From contig WFMF01000024.1 in NCBI GenBank assembly GCA_011033025.1, positions 62,001 through 126,000 on the forward strand: a stretch of DNA of 64,000 nt, given 5' to 3'. The first letter of the stretch is position 1. Each line of letters begins with the position of its first letter. Shown here one piece after another: positions 1-12,569 of this stretch. Under the pieces are notes generated by a model. That model made no database searches. It saw only the letters and a program-made list of their open reading frames with translations, and was not told where the DNA came from. Origin of the DNA: Beroe forskalii (lineage: Eukaryota; Ctenophora; Nuda; Beroida; Beroidae). The translations under genes and the position numbers were made by a program.

Positions 1-501
1 GGTGTGGTAGTGGTGTAAGCAGATCACCCAATTTACCACAATATACAACGTGTATGGGGTTAAAACAGCCGCCGATTTGGAGTAGTAGACTTTGATACGT
101 ACATGTATATCGATAGAAAAGATAGAATATTTGCGAGCAAAGCTCGGTGAGCTTGTTGAAGATGTACGCAGTCAACATAATATAAAGAAGGAGAATGAAT
201 GATGAGATATTATGTGGTATGTTGATGATGTATTACAGATAAAAATACGAAGTCGAGAGAGTGTTGTTTTACCGAGTTGTGTATTTGTTTTCTATCCGAC
301 GCCGGCAAACATGGTGCATATGATTTCTGGATATAATATACAATTGATTACATATATCATACGATTTTATAATTAGCAGTGTCTAATTAATTACGTAAGT
401 ATATAATTAATCATGCCTAATTACATCTGTTTCTCACCTGCTACATATTATAATATACCATGATGAGTATATGCCGCCCACTACCAATATAGGTGGGCTC
501 T

Positions 502-545
502 GGCGTCATTATATTTCGCCACTTTAAACCACTATGATGACGTCA
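502..545 (-). repeat. CRE-flanked 43-bp dispersed unit, outlying copy
   Basis: GCGTCATTATATTT, then CCACTTTAAACCACTATGA, then TGACGTCA. It has the same order and spacing as the units clustered at 18.8-37.4 kb, with a degraded left end. The nearest other copy is more than 18 kb away. Confidence 0.55.
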
Positions 546-3177
546 CTCAACTGCAACTGCCCGTTACTTGTGCGCGTCATATATGATACATGGTGCACTT
601 TCTTTCGTGTTATGAACATACTGTATTTTCTGTGGTACAGTGTCGTGGTAATTAGAAAACGACCGGTCACCATTTCTCAATAAATCCGGTTACGGTTTCG
701 GTTGGCTAAAACACCCGGTGAACCGGTATTTCGGTTTCGTCTCGGTCGTTTCCTAATGGTAATTGCAACCCTCCAGATATAATTATATTAACTTGCGCAG
801 CTCCGTCGTAGATTGATATATTAATATTATTATTATTTTGAATTTTGATATATGATTTAGTAAGTGTATTTGAGATATATATTACCATACATAATATACA
901 TGCCTCGATATGTATATATCTCAATATATATCCTAGATACAATATGATGTATGACAACTGTGCGGGAGGTGCGATATATACATAAGATGGATATGTATGG
1001 TGTGTATTGATTGTATACATGTATATGTACAATGTATACACATATATGTATTCCTCCTGCCTCTGTTATGTCTAGGAACAATTTCGTGTGTGCTGCTGTG
1101 TGTGTGGGCGAGCACTTACGATACTTAATGTGTTTCTCTGTGATATAATATATACAATTATAATGCAATTATAATATAACAATTTTAAAATATCTGTCTT
1201 TTCTTTGACTTAAATTTACATGGGTCATATGGAGTATGGACTGAAATTTGACCTCTCTTGCATTCTCCACAAGTCTGTTTCAAGCTTTACCCTTCCAACG
1301 CTTGTGTACGGTGCTCAAAATTTGGTACAAAATGTACATTAATTTGTTGAATGTAATGTACATTGTATAATCCCTCCATGATAAATAATCTACATTATAC
1401 GTCCGCGTGTGTGTAACGCGTGTATATATAACCTACTCACAAAGTTGAGTTGACTACGAAGAGTCTCCGCACTCAATGTCATATGTGTGTATGATAGCAT
1501 CGTGACGACAGCTCCTACTGTAACACGCTGAAGTCATCCTCAGGGCGTGTGTATAAAGGTGTAATATGTTACACTCTTATTATATTACACCCGTATTATT
1601 ACACCCGTATTAATACACTCGGACCACATTCCATTTATAGCACTCGTTTATTGATCTATTTGCCCAATCGGTGTTCGTCAAATGATCATTATAATTCGGT
1701 GTTACGCCTAACACGGAGTTATACCGCCGCCACCGCCCTGACGACTTGGTGACGATGGTTTTAAGTCACATGTGGTTAATGGCCGGTTAGTATTGACGTT
1801 AATATTATGCTTCAGAATTGTAAAAAATTGGCATCTAACTGCGTTTTATCCATTGCTGACTAAAAGAGTTGAGACTTGTGGAGGTGTGGTTGAAGTTGTG
1901 AGGATTGTCTATAGATGGAAATTAAGCGGGAGTGAGGGAGATTCTATCGGCGTATCGCAGCAATGTTCACGATATGGTGGAGGTCGACGGTGTTGGAGTC
2001 TTGGAGATATAATAATATGTGGTTGTCGTGGTTTACTTGTCTCGGTTGTCTTGTATGGAATTGCGTGCTGTACTGTGCCTACTCGTGAAATTGAGCAAAC
2101 CTTTCAAAATTGATGAACCAAGCAATAAATGAACTGTCGCATACATTTATCTGATTGCCTTCGTGCAGAGTATTTCTGAGTTTTGATCTTTATTCTCCAC
2201 CTGTATTCCACGAAAGTATTCAATGCACGTGAAATTTTAATCACCGAACGGACAACATTAGCCCACAATCACCATAGCCGTAAAATATGTTAAAAGCATT
2301 CATGCATACATAGCAAAAAACTAGTACACAATTTGGCAGTAAACCTTCTTTGTTAATTGATTTAAAAAGTAAGAAAGCGTTTTAAGATGTACTCTTATAA
2401 ACGCACAGATTGTAAGTTTTCATGTAGCACAGGCTGCAAACACGGTAAAACCTCAAACATGCTCCTCGCTACTTAAATCAGCTCAAACGCTGTATCAGTA
2501 CACACTCATTACTCACTAGACTAAGCATTGTACCTGTAGTGATGCAGATTACTTCATACTTACATGTGTAGCCAACTACTATGGTCCGCGTTTTAGTTTA
2601 TGTAAACTTAGTTATTCAGACTTGTAATGAGGGATCACTGAGGGCCGGTTAGGGGTTTAGGATTTTAAAAAGCAGACGTCTTCTTCAGCAAAAAAGCAGA
2701 AATTTGTCCGCTTTTTCATTAAAAAAGCAAACGTCCGCTCTTTAAGGTCGAAACTCAAAATTAAGGCATTTGTTTCGAAGGCGAAAACCCATGAAATCAT
2801 CAAAAGGCGTTCTAAATCTAATATAAGTTGTACATATTCCGCATCGCTAGTGCATGCTTGTTCGAATTCACACACAAACCCACACACCGACTTATTACAC
2901 TCATTACGACAATTACTGCTCGCTATTAGACCTGATGTATGTACATTACAGTTGCTACGGGTGTACTATATGATCGTATACAGTACACGACTTTTTCTTC
3001 TGAAAGATGGGCAACTCTCCGATGTCTTGGGCCGCATAGATTTCATCGGATTTTATCAATGATTTTGTACCGAAATGAATTCGATAATTTAAATGAGAGT
3101 AATTGTCGCAATCGTGTAATTTCTGCACAATTCTGAAGATTTTCACTTGTCAGGTGTGTTCTGTGTATCGAGCTTCT

Positions 3178-3206
3178 CCCTCTTCTTCTTCTTCTTCTTC
3201 TTCTTC
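3178..3206. repeat. (CTT)n microsatellite
   Basis: About eight CTT units in a row followed by CCGCC. Simple trinucleotide repeat in non-coding DNA. Confidence 0.85.
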
Positions 3207-4282
3207 CGCCGTTTAATATGAGCTACTCAGATCGCATATTGAGACTGTGTGTGTGTATGGAAATTCTTAGAATTACATTACACCCTTAATTTACACATAT
3301 CGCTCTGTAACTTCCATGCTCCACAGTACTGTCATGATCATTCGGGTAAACAAATACTCTTTGATTCGTGCAAAAAATACACGACAATTCTATCACTGAC
3401 AATAAATTGCTGATGTCAATTCAGAATATTGGAGTATTAACTATTGGACGATAAGTCTTAGATGAAATCTATATTTTTTACTGTAAGTCCGGCAGCTGTC
3501 GTACCAATCATACACTGATTATACAGACTCACGTAACTATTTAACTGTTTTGTACTAAACGTGTGTATTGTCTACATCTAATACGTGTTTCCTGACCTGA
3601 GGTCATCCCCTTACATCGTGCTAATTACATCAGTAAGTTACGACCTCGCCCTGTTAGGTAGTGATATAAGTATGTAGATAGCCTCGGGTTACTAATTGAT
3701 ATGTTAATTAGTATCAAGATCAAGAAAAGTGGACGTAGAATGATCCATAGAAACGGCTTTTTAGTGAGCAATAGCAAGAAGGGTTTTGGTTTTGGGTGTT
3801 TCTTCTGTCTTACGATGCTTGCAAATTTGGAAATTATTATTATTTCTTCAAATTCATTTCCAACATGTAACGTAATGACCAATGAGCCATTAGACTACAC
3901 TATTAGCAGGGAAATTTCCGTCATAAAATCAACCCAAATTGTCCTCGAGTACAATCTTGTGCCAACTGCCCAATTCAAAGACTAAGAAGCTAAGAATAAA
4001 GATGAGCTCATCGATCACAAACATTCGCCCATCGATTATCAATACTCAATAGCTACATGCTCGTACGTCGTATTTTCATGACGTAAAATCAGGGAAGCAG
4101 CTATTATCGTATGATTTAATAGCCTTAGTAAAACTAGCATGGAACAAATTAGCAATAAATATAAGATCCAAGAAATCAGGAAAACCACGTGATTATCTTT
4201 TGAATTTCCCCAAGAGCTGTATTCACTCGACGCACACCAATTATTTCCCACAAAGATACCATATGCCCATTGTCTGTACCCT

Positions 4283-4425
4283 GTGACGTTATCAGCTTAT
4301 CAGCTTATCAGTGACGTTATCAGCTTATCGGTGACGTTATCAGCTTATCGGTGACGTTTTCAGCTTATCGGTGACGTTTTAAGCTTATCGGTGACGTTAT
4401 CAGCTTATCGGTGACGTTATCAGCT
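4283..4425. repeat. 20-bp tandem repeat with GATA and CRE half sites
   Basis: About seven copies of a 20-bp unit, GTGACGTTATCAGCTTATCG, with a partial duplication (CAGCTTATCAGCTTATCA) in the first copy and T/A changes in the fourth and fifth (GTTTTCAG, GTTTTAAG). Each unit carries TGACGTTA (CRE half-site-like) and TTATC (GATA complement), so the array could act as a clustered factor-binding site. That role is inferred. It is not a CRISPR array: there are no spacers. Confidence 0.85.
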
Positions 4426-5490
4426 CTCATACTCTCCGATGTCGCTTGTATAGGATCTGCACTACTGCGTCCAATTGCACCACGCAGGTCACTGAGCTTT
4501 CAGAACGTTAGTGCTCATTTTCAGTGTGTACTAGAAATAGAAGCTGAACACAATATCATGTTTCACCTGTTTCATGTAATTGTATACTCAATGTAATGGT
4601 ATAATGTAATTGTGAACTGCATTGCTGTAGATACGAACGGTTCAATACTGTAATACTGCTCTGCGTTCAACTGTAATATTTCATACTGTAAAGTAACGTT
4701 GGTCAAATCACCTGTGTGAAGTAAACCTATATTTGTTGTGTGCAAGATTTGAGCTATCATTCAAAACATTGTCTTTTATCACAATATGATATGACTTAGC
4801 ACACGTGATGGTGGTCCAAATAGATAGATATATAATAATGGATGATACCTATTGTAATGGAAACTATGAAAAAATAAGTTCAATCACTGAACAATATGAA
4901 ATGTCAATTGTCGGACTATGGGTCAAGTACAAATAGCAGACGGTCTGTTGTGACCGACTGACCAGTTGAACCCTTATGATAATGACCTAATTCTAAACAA
5001 CGTACCATTCATAAATGACATTTGACAGTAATCCCATGCAATGTGCTTTACGTGATGTCGTGTAGATGTTCCCTATTGTTAGCCGTCTTATTGATACCAG
5101 ATAATGTTATATCAGCCGTGTTTCATGAATTGTATTGTGAAATTCGTATTGTTCGTCGTGCCTAACTCTGATGTGTCCACATGCAGTGTGTAACACTAAA
5201 CCAAAGACAATGATGATATGCCCTGGAAATTATTGTGATTTGAATCTTCCAATCCATCCATTCATATCCACATAGACTGGAGCTTTTGTATTTAAGGAAG
5301 GTGAACTTCCCAATGTGTACAAAACAGCAACTCCAACTACTTGTCTTTTGGCCGGAACAACAAACTTGTCGTTAAATAAATAACATAACAACTGTCAACT
5401 GTACAATTCACGTAACTGCTACTTAGCATAATTCAGCGTTAATTAACGAATTGCATTATTATCAATGATAACCCATATTGAATCGTCAAT
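4426..5490. other. Non-coding stretch
   Basis: AT-rich DNA with no recognisable exon, RNA gene or repeat family apart from ordinary short A/T runs. It ends where the first large direct repeat begins. Confidence 0.5.
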
Positions 5491-8343
5491 TGTACTTAAG
5501 TGGTTCCCATAATAGACATTCGAGAGTACTGAACTACTGTGTCAGTTATCAAAATTTCCAACTGGATCACAGAGCCATCCCCAGTTTGGAAGTAAGAATG
5601 AGCCGCCGCCTTTTCGGTTGGTGTTTTTACGGACCCGGAATGTTTACCTTCACATCACAAAAGCAAATCCTCGGTTCCAACTTTTAAGGACCCGGGAGGT
5701 TGTCTTTATTAAACCTCACCAAAAGCTCAAGACGGCTCTACACACCAATACTCTCTGAAATAAGGGTGGGCAGAGCGCTAACCTTTACTCCCCATTACAC
5801 TACAACTCCTTTCTGGGCATAATCGTAATTATATTGGCCCGACGCCCAGGCGCTGATATTACATGCTCAGTACTAAGGTTTTCAGTGAGATGGGTGTTGT
5901 GGCCTGTGTAGTATGAACGTTTTATGAAATTGGTAGATCATAACTGAAAATGGCACTTTATTGACACCAAGGAATCATTGAGAACGGTGATCGGAAACCG
6001 GCACATTATACTGACGTCTGACAACTGTGTGCATTGTACACTGGATTGTACTCTGGACAAGCAAAATCGAATTTTTGATGCGAAAAAAAAATTATTGAAA
6101 CCTATTTCAAGAAACCAGCAACACGTTATGCTCCCAAGATTCCCATTTAAACACGTTGTAGTGTTCTCGTTGTACTTGTAAAACAGTTGTTCTACATATT
6201 GATGGTAGATCCACCTTGCACAGTCTTATAGTCGGGGTTTTATTGTGAACCCGCACTCCATTAGTGATACTGAGTGAGTGCTACAATGCGGTGCAGTGCA
6301 CTATTCACTAGAAAAATACTCCGTGACAGGTCATCACTTCACCATTGGGAACCATGGTAACTACGTCACTCTCAGTCGCGGACTTTTTAGTCAAAAATAA
6401 TCTGAGAAGATTGTGAAGGCGGGGTGTAACAGAAATCTTTCAATATATACCTATAACCAATGGCAAGGCAGTTCTCTTGTCATTGTGAAATTCGAGTGAA
6501 AATGACTATTAGTTCGTATTATGGTGGATGTTGGTGCACAATGTATGACTGCAGAGTTCCTAGGAGTTACACACATATTTGAGTATCAACACATTAACAC
6601 CCACTGTCCACCGTGTAAAGATAGAGTATTGCAGTGTGATCGGGATTCGTGACAGTACATATATTAAATGTTCAATATATACGATCCACTGTATGTTGTG
6701 TGTACATTGCTCTATAGACACTTGTCCTATTACAATGGATGCGATGATTTGAACTCTGTTCAGGGTGTGGCGTTGTGGCATATATTTACAAGGTCTATAA
6801 TATATGTGCTTTATATTTGAGATTTCCGGTCTGATGCACGGCTCAAATGATCCGGATTTCAGTGAATCCGGAAACTGTAGTCTGTGATTATAACCTAATC
6901 ACACCCTACATTGATAGAGAGGTCTGTATATGCCAAAGATCTTCTTATAAACAGGAACTTCCTGGCTTGGAACTCCCTAGCTTGTTCTTCCTTGTTAAGC
7001 GAGATAAGTTCCTGTTTTATTGATACTGAGTGAATATATGGGAATCAGTAAATAACACATAACTGGTGAATGTAAGTCTCTTACTTGCGTGTAATCCTGT
7101 GCAGTTAAGTGAGAAAAGCTGTAGTTCAGGTACTGGATGTTTCAATCTGAAAATGGATGTTCATCATGAATAACTTTTCCGACCTACTTTATGCATTCAG
7201 CATTGATTCCAATCTACCAAAGTTACTAATATAGCGCCTCATCAGGATTGTACAGTTCAAAGAAACATTAAATACATTGTGTTAGATTTAACAACCAGCT
7301 ATCCTTGCATTTGATCAATGTACAACATTTCATTGCTTTTATTAACAGGGTTATTGTATACTATATGAAACAATATACTGTGGGATGTACGTTGTTAAGA
7401 CACACAATACCCTCCTTTATCTTGAACAATGGAGGCCCTCACTAGTTGCTAGTAAAGTCGGGTGTACAGTATATAGTCGAAACAATGTGTCCAGTGGATG
7501 AGATATAAATTCACTTTTGGTGACATATCGCGAAACTGTATAAAAAGTATCGAGATTGAAATTTCATTTAAATGATTCAAAAAGCTTGCTACATTGTGAC
7601 AGGGGCGTAGCCAGGTTTTTTGAAAAAAAAAGTCTGTGAGTTGCATTGAATCTTGTTTATTTCATACATTGCTTGGTTCAAAGCTCAAAATTTTCAAAAA
7701 GGGGGAGGCAGCCGCCTGTGTCGCCCTACCCCTGGCTACGCCCTTGCATTCTGATGTTAGATTGAGAACTATAGAGGTATTATTGAAATGAACTTTTTTA
7801 GAGATAACATTCAATCAACACTCAGACATATCATCAAAAGTGACCCTTGTTTTGAATCACTTCGAAAACCATTTCACTGTAACGAATATCAGCTTGAATG
7901 AAATGCATCGTTAATTTGCCGCACTCGTGCAAGGAGTCTAGGAAAATGTTGCCCTACAGTTTTATCAGCTGAGCATCAGGTCCTGTACTTCTTACTCACT
8001 CAATTCAGAGCGCTTTTGAACTCTCAGTAATAGGTTTACACATTTATATAGATCACAAGGGACAATGACCTGCTCATGTAACCGGGTCTAGATAATTGTG
8101 CCCCTGTCCCCCTGGACCATTGTTTCTCATCCACTTCGATACAGACCGCGCCCTATTGAAGAGATTTCGAGACTTGAGGGGCGTGTATTGTGGTATGCAT
8201 GCCCAGTAATATGTAGAGTGAACAACGGAGCAATTTGTTGCCATTGGTCTTTTGTTACTCAAGCGCGGATCATTTTCGTCTTTACAGGAAGGCGCGGACT
8301 CGAAATCAATTTACTAGCAGTGTAGAATTTAGCATTTAGTTCA
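5491..8343. repeat. Large direct repeat, copy 1 (2.85 kb)
   Basis: This block reappears at 10048-13171 in the same orientation with small indels and substitutions. Both copies begin TGTACT(T/A)AAGTGGTTCCC and end TTTAGTTCA(G). Shared landmarks include the CCGCCGCC/AAGGACCCGG segment, TGATCCGGATTTCAGTGA, and an internal hAT-like MITE (7600-7746 here). The TG...CA termini fit long terminal repeats, but no primer-binding site, polypurine tract or flanking target duplication is obvious, so a plain segmental duplication remains possible. No protein-coding gene is recognisable inside. Confidence 0.85.
7600..7746. mobile_element. hAT-like MITE (copy 1)
   Basis: Inverted ends CAGGGGCGTAGCCAGG and CCTGGCTACGCCCTTG, flanked by CATTGTGA on the left and CATTCTGA on the right. 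This is an 8-bp target duplication with one mismatch, as expected for hAT elements. The interior is non-coding and includes a short GGGGGAGGCAGCCGCC segment. The same insertion sits at the equivalent point of direct-repeat copy 2, so it predates the large duplication. Confidence 0.8.
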
Positions 8344-9378
8344 GGGGCGGACTCACCCACTAAACTCCTAACCTCCGCTCATCTTCAGAGAGAGATTCAA
8401 GTACCCACCTACACAGAGACACGAGACACTGGTTCACTCCCACCAGAACCTTCAACATCCCAAAAGTCATCTACACCACTCACTAAGGGGATCCCTGATT
8501 TCACATTCGATTCAGAGGTCAGTTTCACTCCACCTACCTTTCGGAAATTTTCTAGGACTGCTCCTTCTAACATCAGCCTTGATGTCCTTGATTCTTCAAA
8601 CGAGCTCGGACTGAGTTCCACATCAGTTATGTACATGAACATTCCCCGAAGTGACAATCATTCCATTCAATCTCCTTGCCCATTCATTTCAAAACCACCA
8701 CTGAGTCATTTTTCAGGTACAGCTGCGAGGAGCCCACCATCCATCCCTCCTGGCGACTCATATGGACCTGAGAGAACACAGCACCCTATCATCAAGCTGA
8801 AGAACTCTGTACATCAAACCAATGACTCTGCTGTGATGTATGGGAGGAGGAAAAGTGAAACCCAGATGCCAACAGGAGCTGGACAGGATGACATTAGTCT
8901 AATGCCACCACCTTTGCACGAGACAGCTCTTGACGAGGCGATCAGTGGTGCACGACGGACTGTCGAGCAGGCAGCCGGAAGGGAGATTAATGATTTGAAG
9001 GTCCCTAACATAACTGATAAACCGAACATCGGTACTTCAGAGACCAAGGTCGAGAGAATTCTCCAATGGGAATCAGCACAGGAAAATTACGATGACCTGA
9101 AAGACTCTACCCCATTGGATTTCGATATCAAGGTCCGGGCTAAAAGCATCAGGGACAAAGAGGCATGGAGCAAGGTAGACGAAATTTTTGAAGAGCGTTT
9201 CAGTAAAGAAATCCAGCAAGTTGACATTGACGATATTGATGTGTACCTCGACACTTTCAAAGAGTGCACATACAAAGCCTTAATTGATGTGGCAGGTACA
9301 GTGAAAAATACTGTGCACAAACACATTGACAAGAGATATGTTGATCAGCAGAAGAAAAAAGTGAGGAAAGAAAAGTAG
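8344..9378 (+). CDS. Unrecognised ORF between the two large direct repeats
   Basis: The frame is open from just after a TTTAGTTCAG acceptor-like sequence at the end of direct-repeat copy 1 and runs to TAG at 9376-9378 (about 344 codons). The first ATG is at 8629, giving 249 aa. The N-terminal part is rich in Ser, Thr and Pro. The C-terminal ~130 residues are charged and probably helical (DKEAWSKVDEIFEERF, then VDIDDIDVYLDTFKE), ending in a basic tail QQKKKVRKEK. I do not recognise the family. Its position between direct repeats and upstream of a 160-bp tandem array suggests a mobile-element protein (gag-like, or a linker region of a retroelement). It could instead be a host exon caught in a duplication. 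Codon use looks coding rather than random. Confidence 0.5.
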   Translation, partial: GADSPTKLLTSAHLQREIQVPTYTETRDTGSLPPEPSTSQKSSTPLTKGIPDFTFDSEVSFTPPTFRKFSRTAPSNISLDVLDSSNELGLSSTSVMYMNIPRSDNHSIQSPCPFISKPPLSHFSGTAARSPPSIPPGDSYGPERTQHPIIKLKNSVHQTNDSAVMYGRRKSETQMPTGAGQDDISLMPPPLHETALDEAISGARRTVEQAAGREINDLKVPNITDKPNIGTSETKVERILQWESAQENYDDLKDSTPLDFDIKVRAKSIRDKEAWSKVDEIFEERFSKEIQQVDIDDIDVYLDTFKECTYKALIDVAGTVKNTVHKHIDKRYVDQQKKKVRKEK

Positions 9379-9514
9379 TCTGGTCAGTATATGCAAAAAT
9401 AGGCTCATCTGTGCAAAAATTCAGGAACTTATCCCGCTATGTTATTTGTGCTTCTTATCATGTTAGAAAACATATAAGCCCAGGAGTATTGAAAAATACC
9501 TTGGGGAAACTCGA

Positions 9515-10047
9515 AAATTGACCACGCCCTTTTCCGACCGTGGGAAAATTTATCGATCACAGAAAAAATAAATTTATTGACATATATAGCATGATGGGTG
9601 TCTAAACCCATGTTTTTTGGGACGCTGAATCGATTGCAAGGGTTATTTTTAGTCTCCGACCATCACATGAGTCATTAGTGACCACGCCCACCCTTTAGCG
9701 TGGGAATTTTTTAAGTCATTTTCATGATATTTTTCCCAAATCAAACTGTGGCATGTTAGGTGTCTAAACCCCATGTTTTTGGGACGCTGAATCGATTGCA
9801 AGTGTTATTTTTTAGTCTCTGACCATCACATAAGTCATTATTGACCACGCCCACCCTTTAGTGTGGGAATTTTTGAGTCATTTTCACATGATATTTTTCC
9901 AAATCAAACTGCATGTTAGGTGTCTAACCCCATGTTTTTTGGGACGCTGAATCGATTGCAAGTGTTACTTTTAGTCTCTGACCATCACATTAGTCATTAT
10001 TGACCACGCCCACCCTTTAGCATGGGAATTTTTGAGTCATTTCATGA
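9515..10047. repeat. ~160-bp tandem array (about 3.3 copies)
   Basis: Units starting with GTGTCTAAACCC(C)ATG recur at 9598, 9760 and 9920. Each continues with GGGACGCTGAATCGATTGCA, a CTGACCATCACA segment, and GACCACGCCCACCCTTTAG. A diverged partial unit precedes them from about 9515. The array lies directly between the ORF stop and the start of direct-repeat copy 2, so it is part of the composite structure, possibly its 3' non-coding end. Confidence 0.85.
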
Positions 10048-10866
10048 TGTACTAAAGTGGTTCCCATAATAGACATTCGAGAGTACTGACCGACATTTTC
10101 ATTTGTCATAAATCAAAATTTCCAACTGGATCACAAAGAGCCATCCCCAGTTTGGAAGTAAGAATGAGCCGCCGCCTTTTCGACTGTTTTTTAAGGACCC
10201 GGAATGTTTGCCTTCACATCACAAAAGCAAATCCTCGGTTCCAACTTTTAAGGACCCGGGAGGTTGCCTTCATTAAACCTCACCAAAAGCTCAAGACGGC
10301 TCTACACACCAATACTCTCTGAAATAAGGGTGGGCAGAGCGCTAACCTTTACTCCCCATTACACTACAACTCCTTTCTGGGCATAATCGTAATTATATTG
10401 GCCCGCCGCCCAGGCGCTGATATTACATGCTCAGTACTAAGGTTTTCAGTGAGATGGGTGTTGTGGCCTGTGTAGTACGAACGTTTCATAAATTGGTAGA
10501 TTACTGAAACCATTGCATAACTGAAAACGACACTTGATTGACACCAATAAATCATTGAGAACGCCCAACGGTGATCGGAAACCGGTACACTGACGTCTGA
10601 CTACTGTGTGCATTGTACACTGGAGATTCCCAAATTTGACAAGCAAAATTGAATTTCGAAACGAAAAAATTATTGAAACATATTTCAAGGAAATAGCAAC
10701 ACGTTATGCTCCCAAGATTCCCATTTAAACACGTTGTAGTGTTCTAATTGTACTTGTAAAACAGTTGTTCTACATGTTGATGGTAGATCCACCTTGCACA
10801 GTCTCAGAGTCGGTGTTTTATTGTGAACCCGCACTCCATTAGTAATACTGAGAGAGTGCTACAATG

Positions 10867-11120
10867 TTTGCTTAGAGCATGGCTGGGAATGCGCTAATGG
10901 AAATTATTGCACGAGGAGAAGCCGAGTGCAATAATTTGTATTGTCGCACGAGGAGCAGGCCGAGTGCGACAATACCAAATTATTGCACGAGGAGAAGCCG
11001 AGTGCAATAATTCTATTGGCGTCATGACCATTTGCCATGCTCTAAGTGTATTAGCCAATGTGAGGGGTGCAATATTACAAATTATTGCACGCATACAAGT
11101 ACCCTCAAAATTGGCTAATG
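10867..11120. mobile_element. Hairpin-rich insertion specific to copy 2
   Basis: It interrupts a segment that is continuous in copy 1 (CTACAATGCGGTG), leaving AATG at both edges as a possible 4-bp target duplication. Inside are CTTAGAGCATGGC with its inverse GCCATGCTCTAAG, repeated palindromes built from ATTGCACGAGGAG and GCCGAGTGCAAT, and a distal pair TTAGCCAATGTGAGGG / CCCTCAAAATTGGCTAA. These stem-loops are typical of a foldback or MITE insertion. It inserted after the large duplication, or was lost from copy 1. Confidence 0.7.
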
Positions 11121-12402
11121 CGGTGTAGTGCACTATTCACTACAAAAATACTCCTTGACAGGTCATAACTTCACGATTGCGAACCATGGTAATTACGTCA
11201 CTCTGAGGCAAAAATAATCTGAGAAGATTGTCAATGCTGCGTATAGCAGAAATCTCTTTCAATATATAACCAATGGCAGTTCTCTTGTCATTGTGAAATT
11301 TGAGTGAAAATGACTTTCAGTAAGATGATCATCTTATGGTGGATGTTTGTGCACAATGTATGACTGCCCAGTTCCTAGCAGTTACACACATATTTGAGAA
11401 TCAACACATTAACACCCACTGTCCACCCTGTAAAGATAGAAAGTATTGCAGTGTGATCGGGATTCGTGACAGTACATATTAAAAGTTCAATATATACGAT
11501 CCACTTTTGTGTGTACATTGCTCTGTAGACACATGTCCTATTACAATGGATGCGATGATTTGAACTCTGTTCAGGGTGTGGCGTTGTGGCATATATTTAC
11601 AAGGTCTATAATATATGTGCTTTATATTTGAGATTTCCGGTCTGATGCACGGCTCAAATGATCCGGATTTCAGTGATTCCGGAAACTGTAGTCTGTGATT
11701 CTAACCTAATCACACCCTACACAGATAGAGAGGTCCGTATGCCAAGAATCTTCTTATAAATAGGAACTTCCTGGCTTGGAACTTCCTACCTAGTTCTTCC
11801 TTGTTAAGCGAGATAAGTTCCTGTTTTATTGATACTGAGTGAATATAATGGGAATCAGTAAATTGCACATAACCGATGGATGTAAGTCTCTTACTTGCGT
11901 GTAATCCTGTGCAGTTAAGTGAGAAAAGCTGTAGTTCAGGTACTTGATGTTTCGATCTTAAAATGGATGTTCATCATGAATAACTTTTCCGACATACTTT
12001 ATGCATTGAGCATTGATTCCAGTCTACCTTAGTTACTAATAAAGCACCTCATCAGGATTGTACACTTCAAAGAAACATTAAATACATTGTGTTCCATTTA
12101 ACAACCAGCTATCCTTGTATAAATGATCAATGTACAACATTTCATTGCTTTTATTAACAGGGTTATTGTATACTATATGAAACAATATACTGTGGGATGT
12201 ACGTTGTTAAGACACACAATACCCTCCTTTATCTCCAACAATGGAGGCCCTCACTAGTTGCTAGTAAAGTCGGGTGTACAGTATATAGTCGAGTGTCCAG
12301 TGGGTGAGATAAATTCACTTTTGGTGACATATCGCGAAACTGTATAAAAAGTCTCGATATTGAAATTTCATTTAAATGATTAAAAGGGTTGCTACATTGT
12401 GA

Positions 12403-12569
12403 CAGGGGCGTAGCCAGGTTTCTGAAAAAGAGACTGTGAGTTGCGTTGAATCTTGTTTATTTTATACATTTCTTGGTTCAACGCTCTTATCTTAACAAAA
12501 TTTTCACGTTGTCTGACCAAAAAGGGGGAGGCAGCCGCCTGTGTCCCCCTACCCCTGGCTACGCCCTTG
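12403..12569. mobile_element. hAT-like MITE (copy 2)
   Basis: Same element as at 7600-7746: ends CAGGGGCGTAGCCAGG / CCTGGCTACGCCCTTG, flanked by CATTGTGA and CATTCTGA. It carries an extra short segment compared with copy 1. Confidence 0.8.

Larger units (their letters stand above)
1..4282. other. AT-rich non-coding stretch
   Basis: I see no exon with a recognisable protein. Short open frames around 700-1170 (minus) and 1549-2113 (plus) lie in AT-rich or low-complexity DNA and have no domain signal. Contents: one copy of the CRE-flanked 43-bp unit near 502-545, a TA-rich tract at 780-1180, a (CTT)n run near 3178-3206, and a repeated AAAAGCAGA-type motif near 2665-2740. Confidence 0.6.

Noticed and set aside
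706-1168. Overlapping minus-strand ORFs
   Set aside because: Tyr/Ile-rich translations of TA-rich DNA, with overlapping frames and no conserved motif.
1772-2113. 113-codon ORF
   Set aside because: No signal peptide, domain or splice context; its length is within chance for this amount of DNA.
4283-4425. CRISPR array
   Set aside because: Units are contiguous without unique spacers, there are no cas genes, and the DNA is clearly animal.
8074-8325. Short ORFs repeated at 12902-13129
   Set aside because: They recur only because the DNA is duplicated. Both strands are open and the frames are not better preserved than the surrounding sequence.
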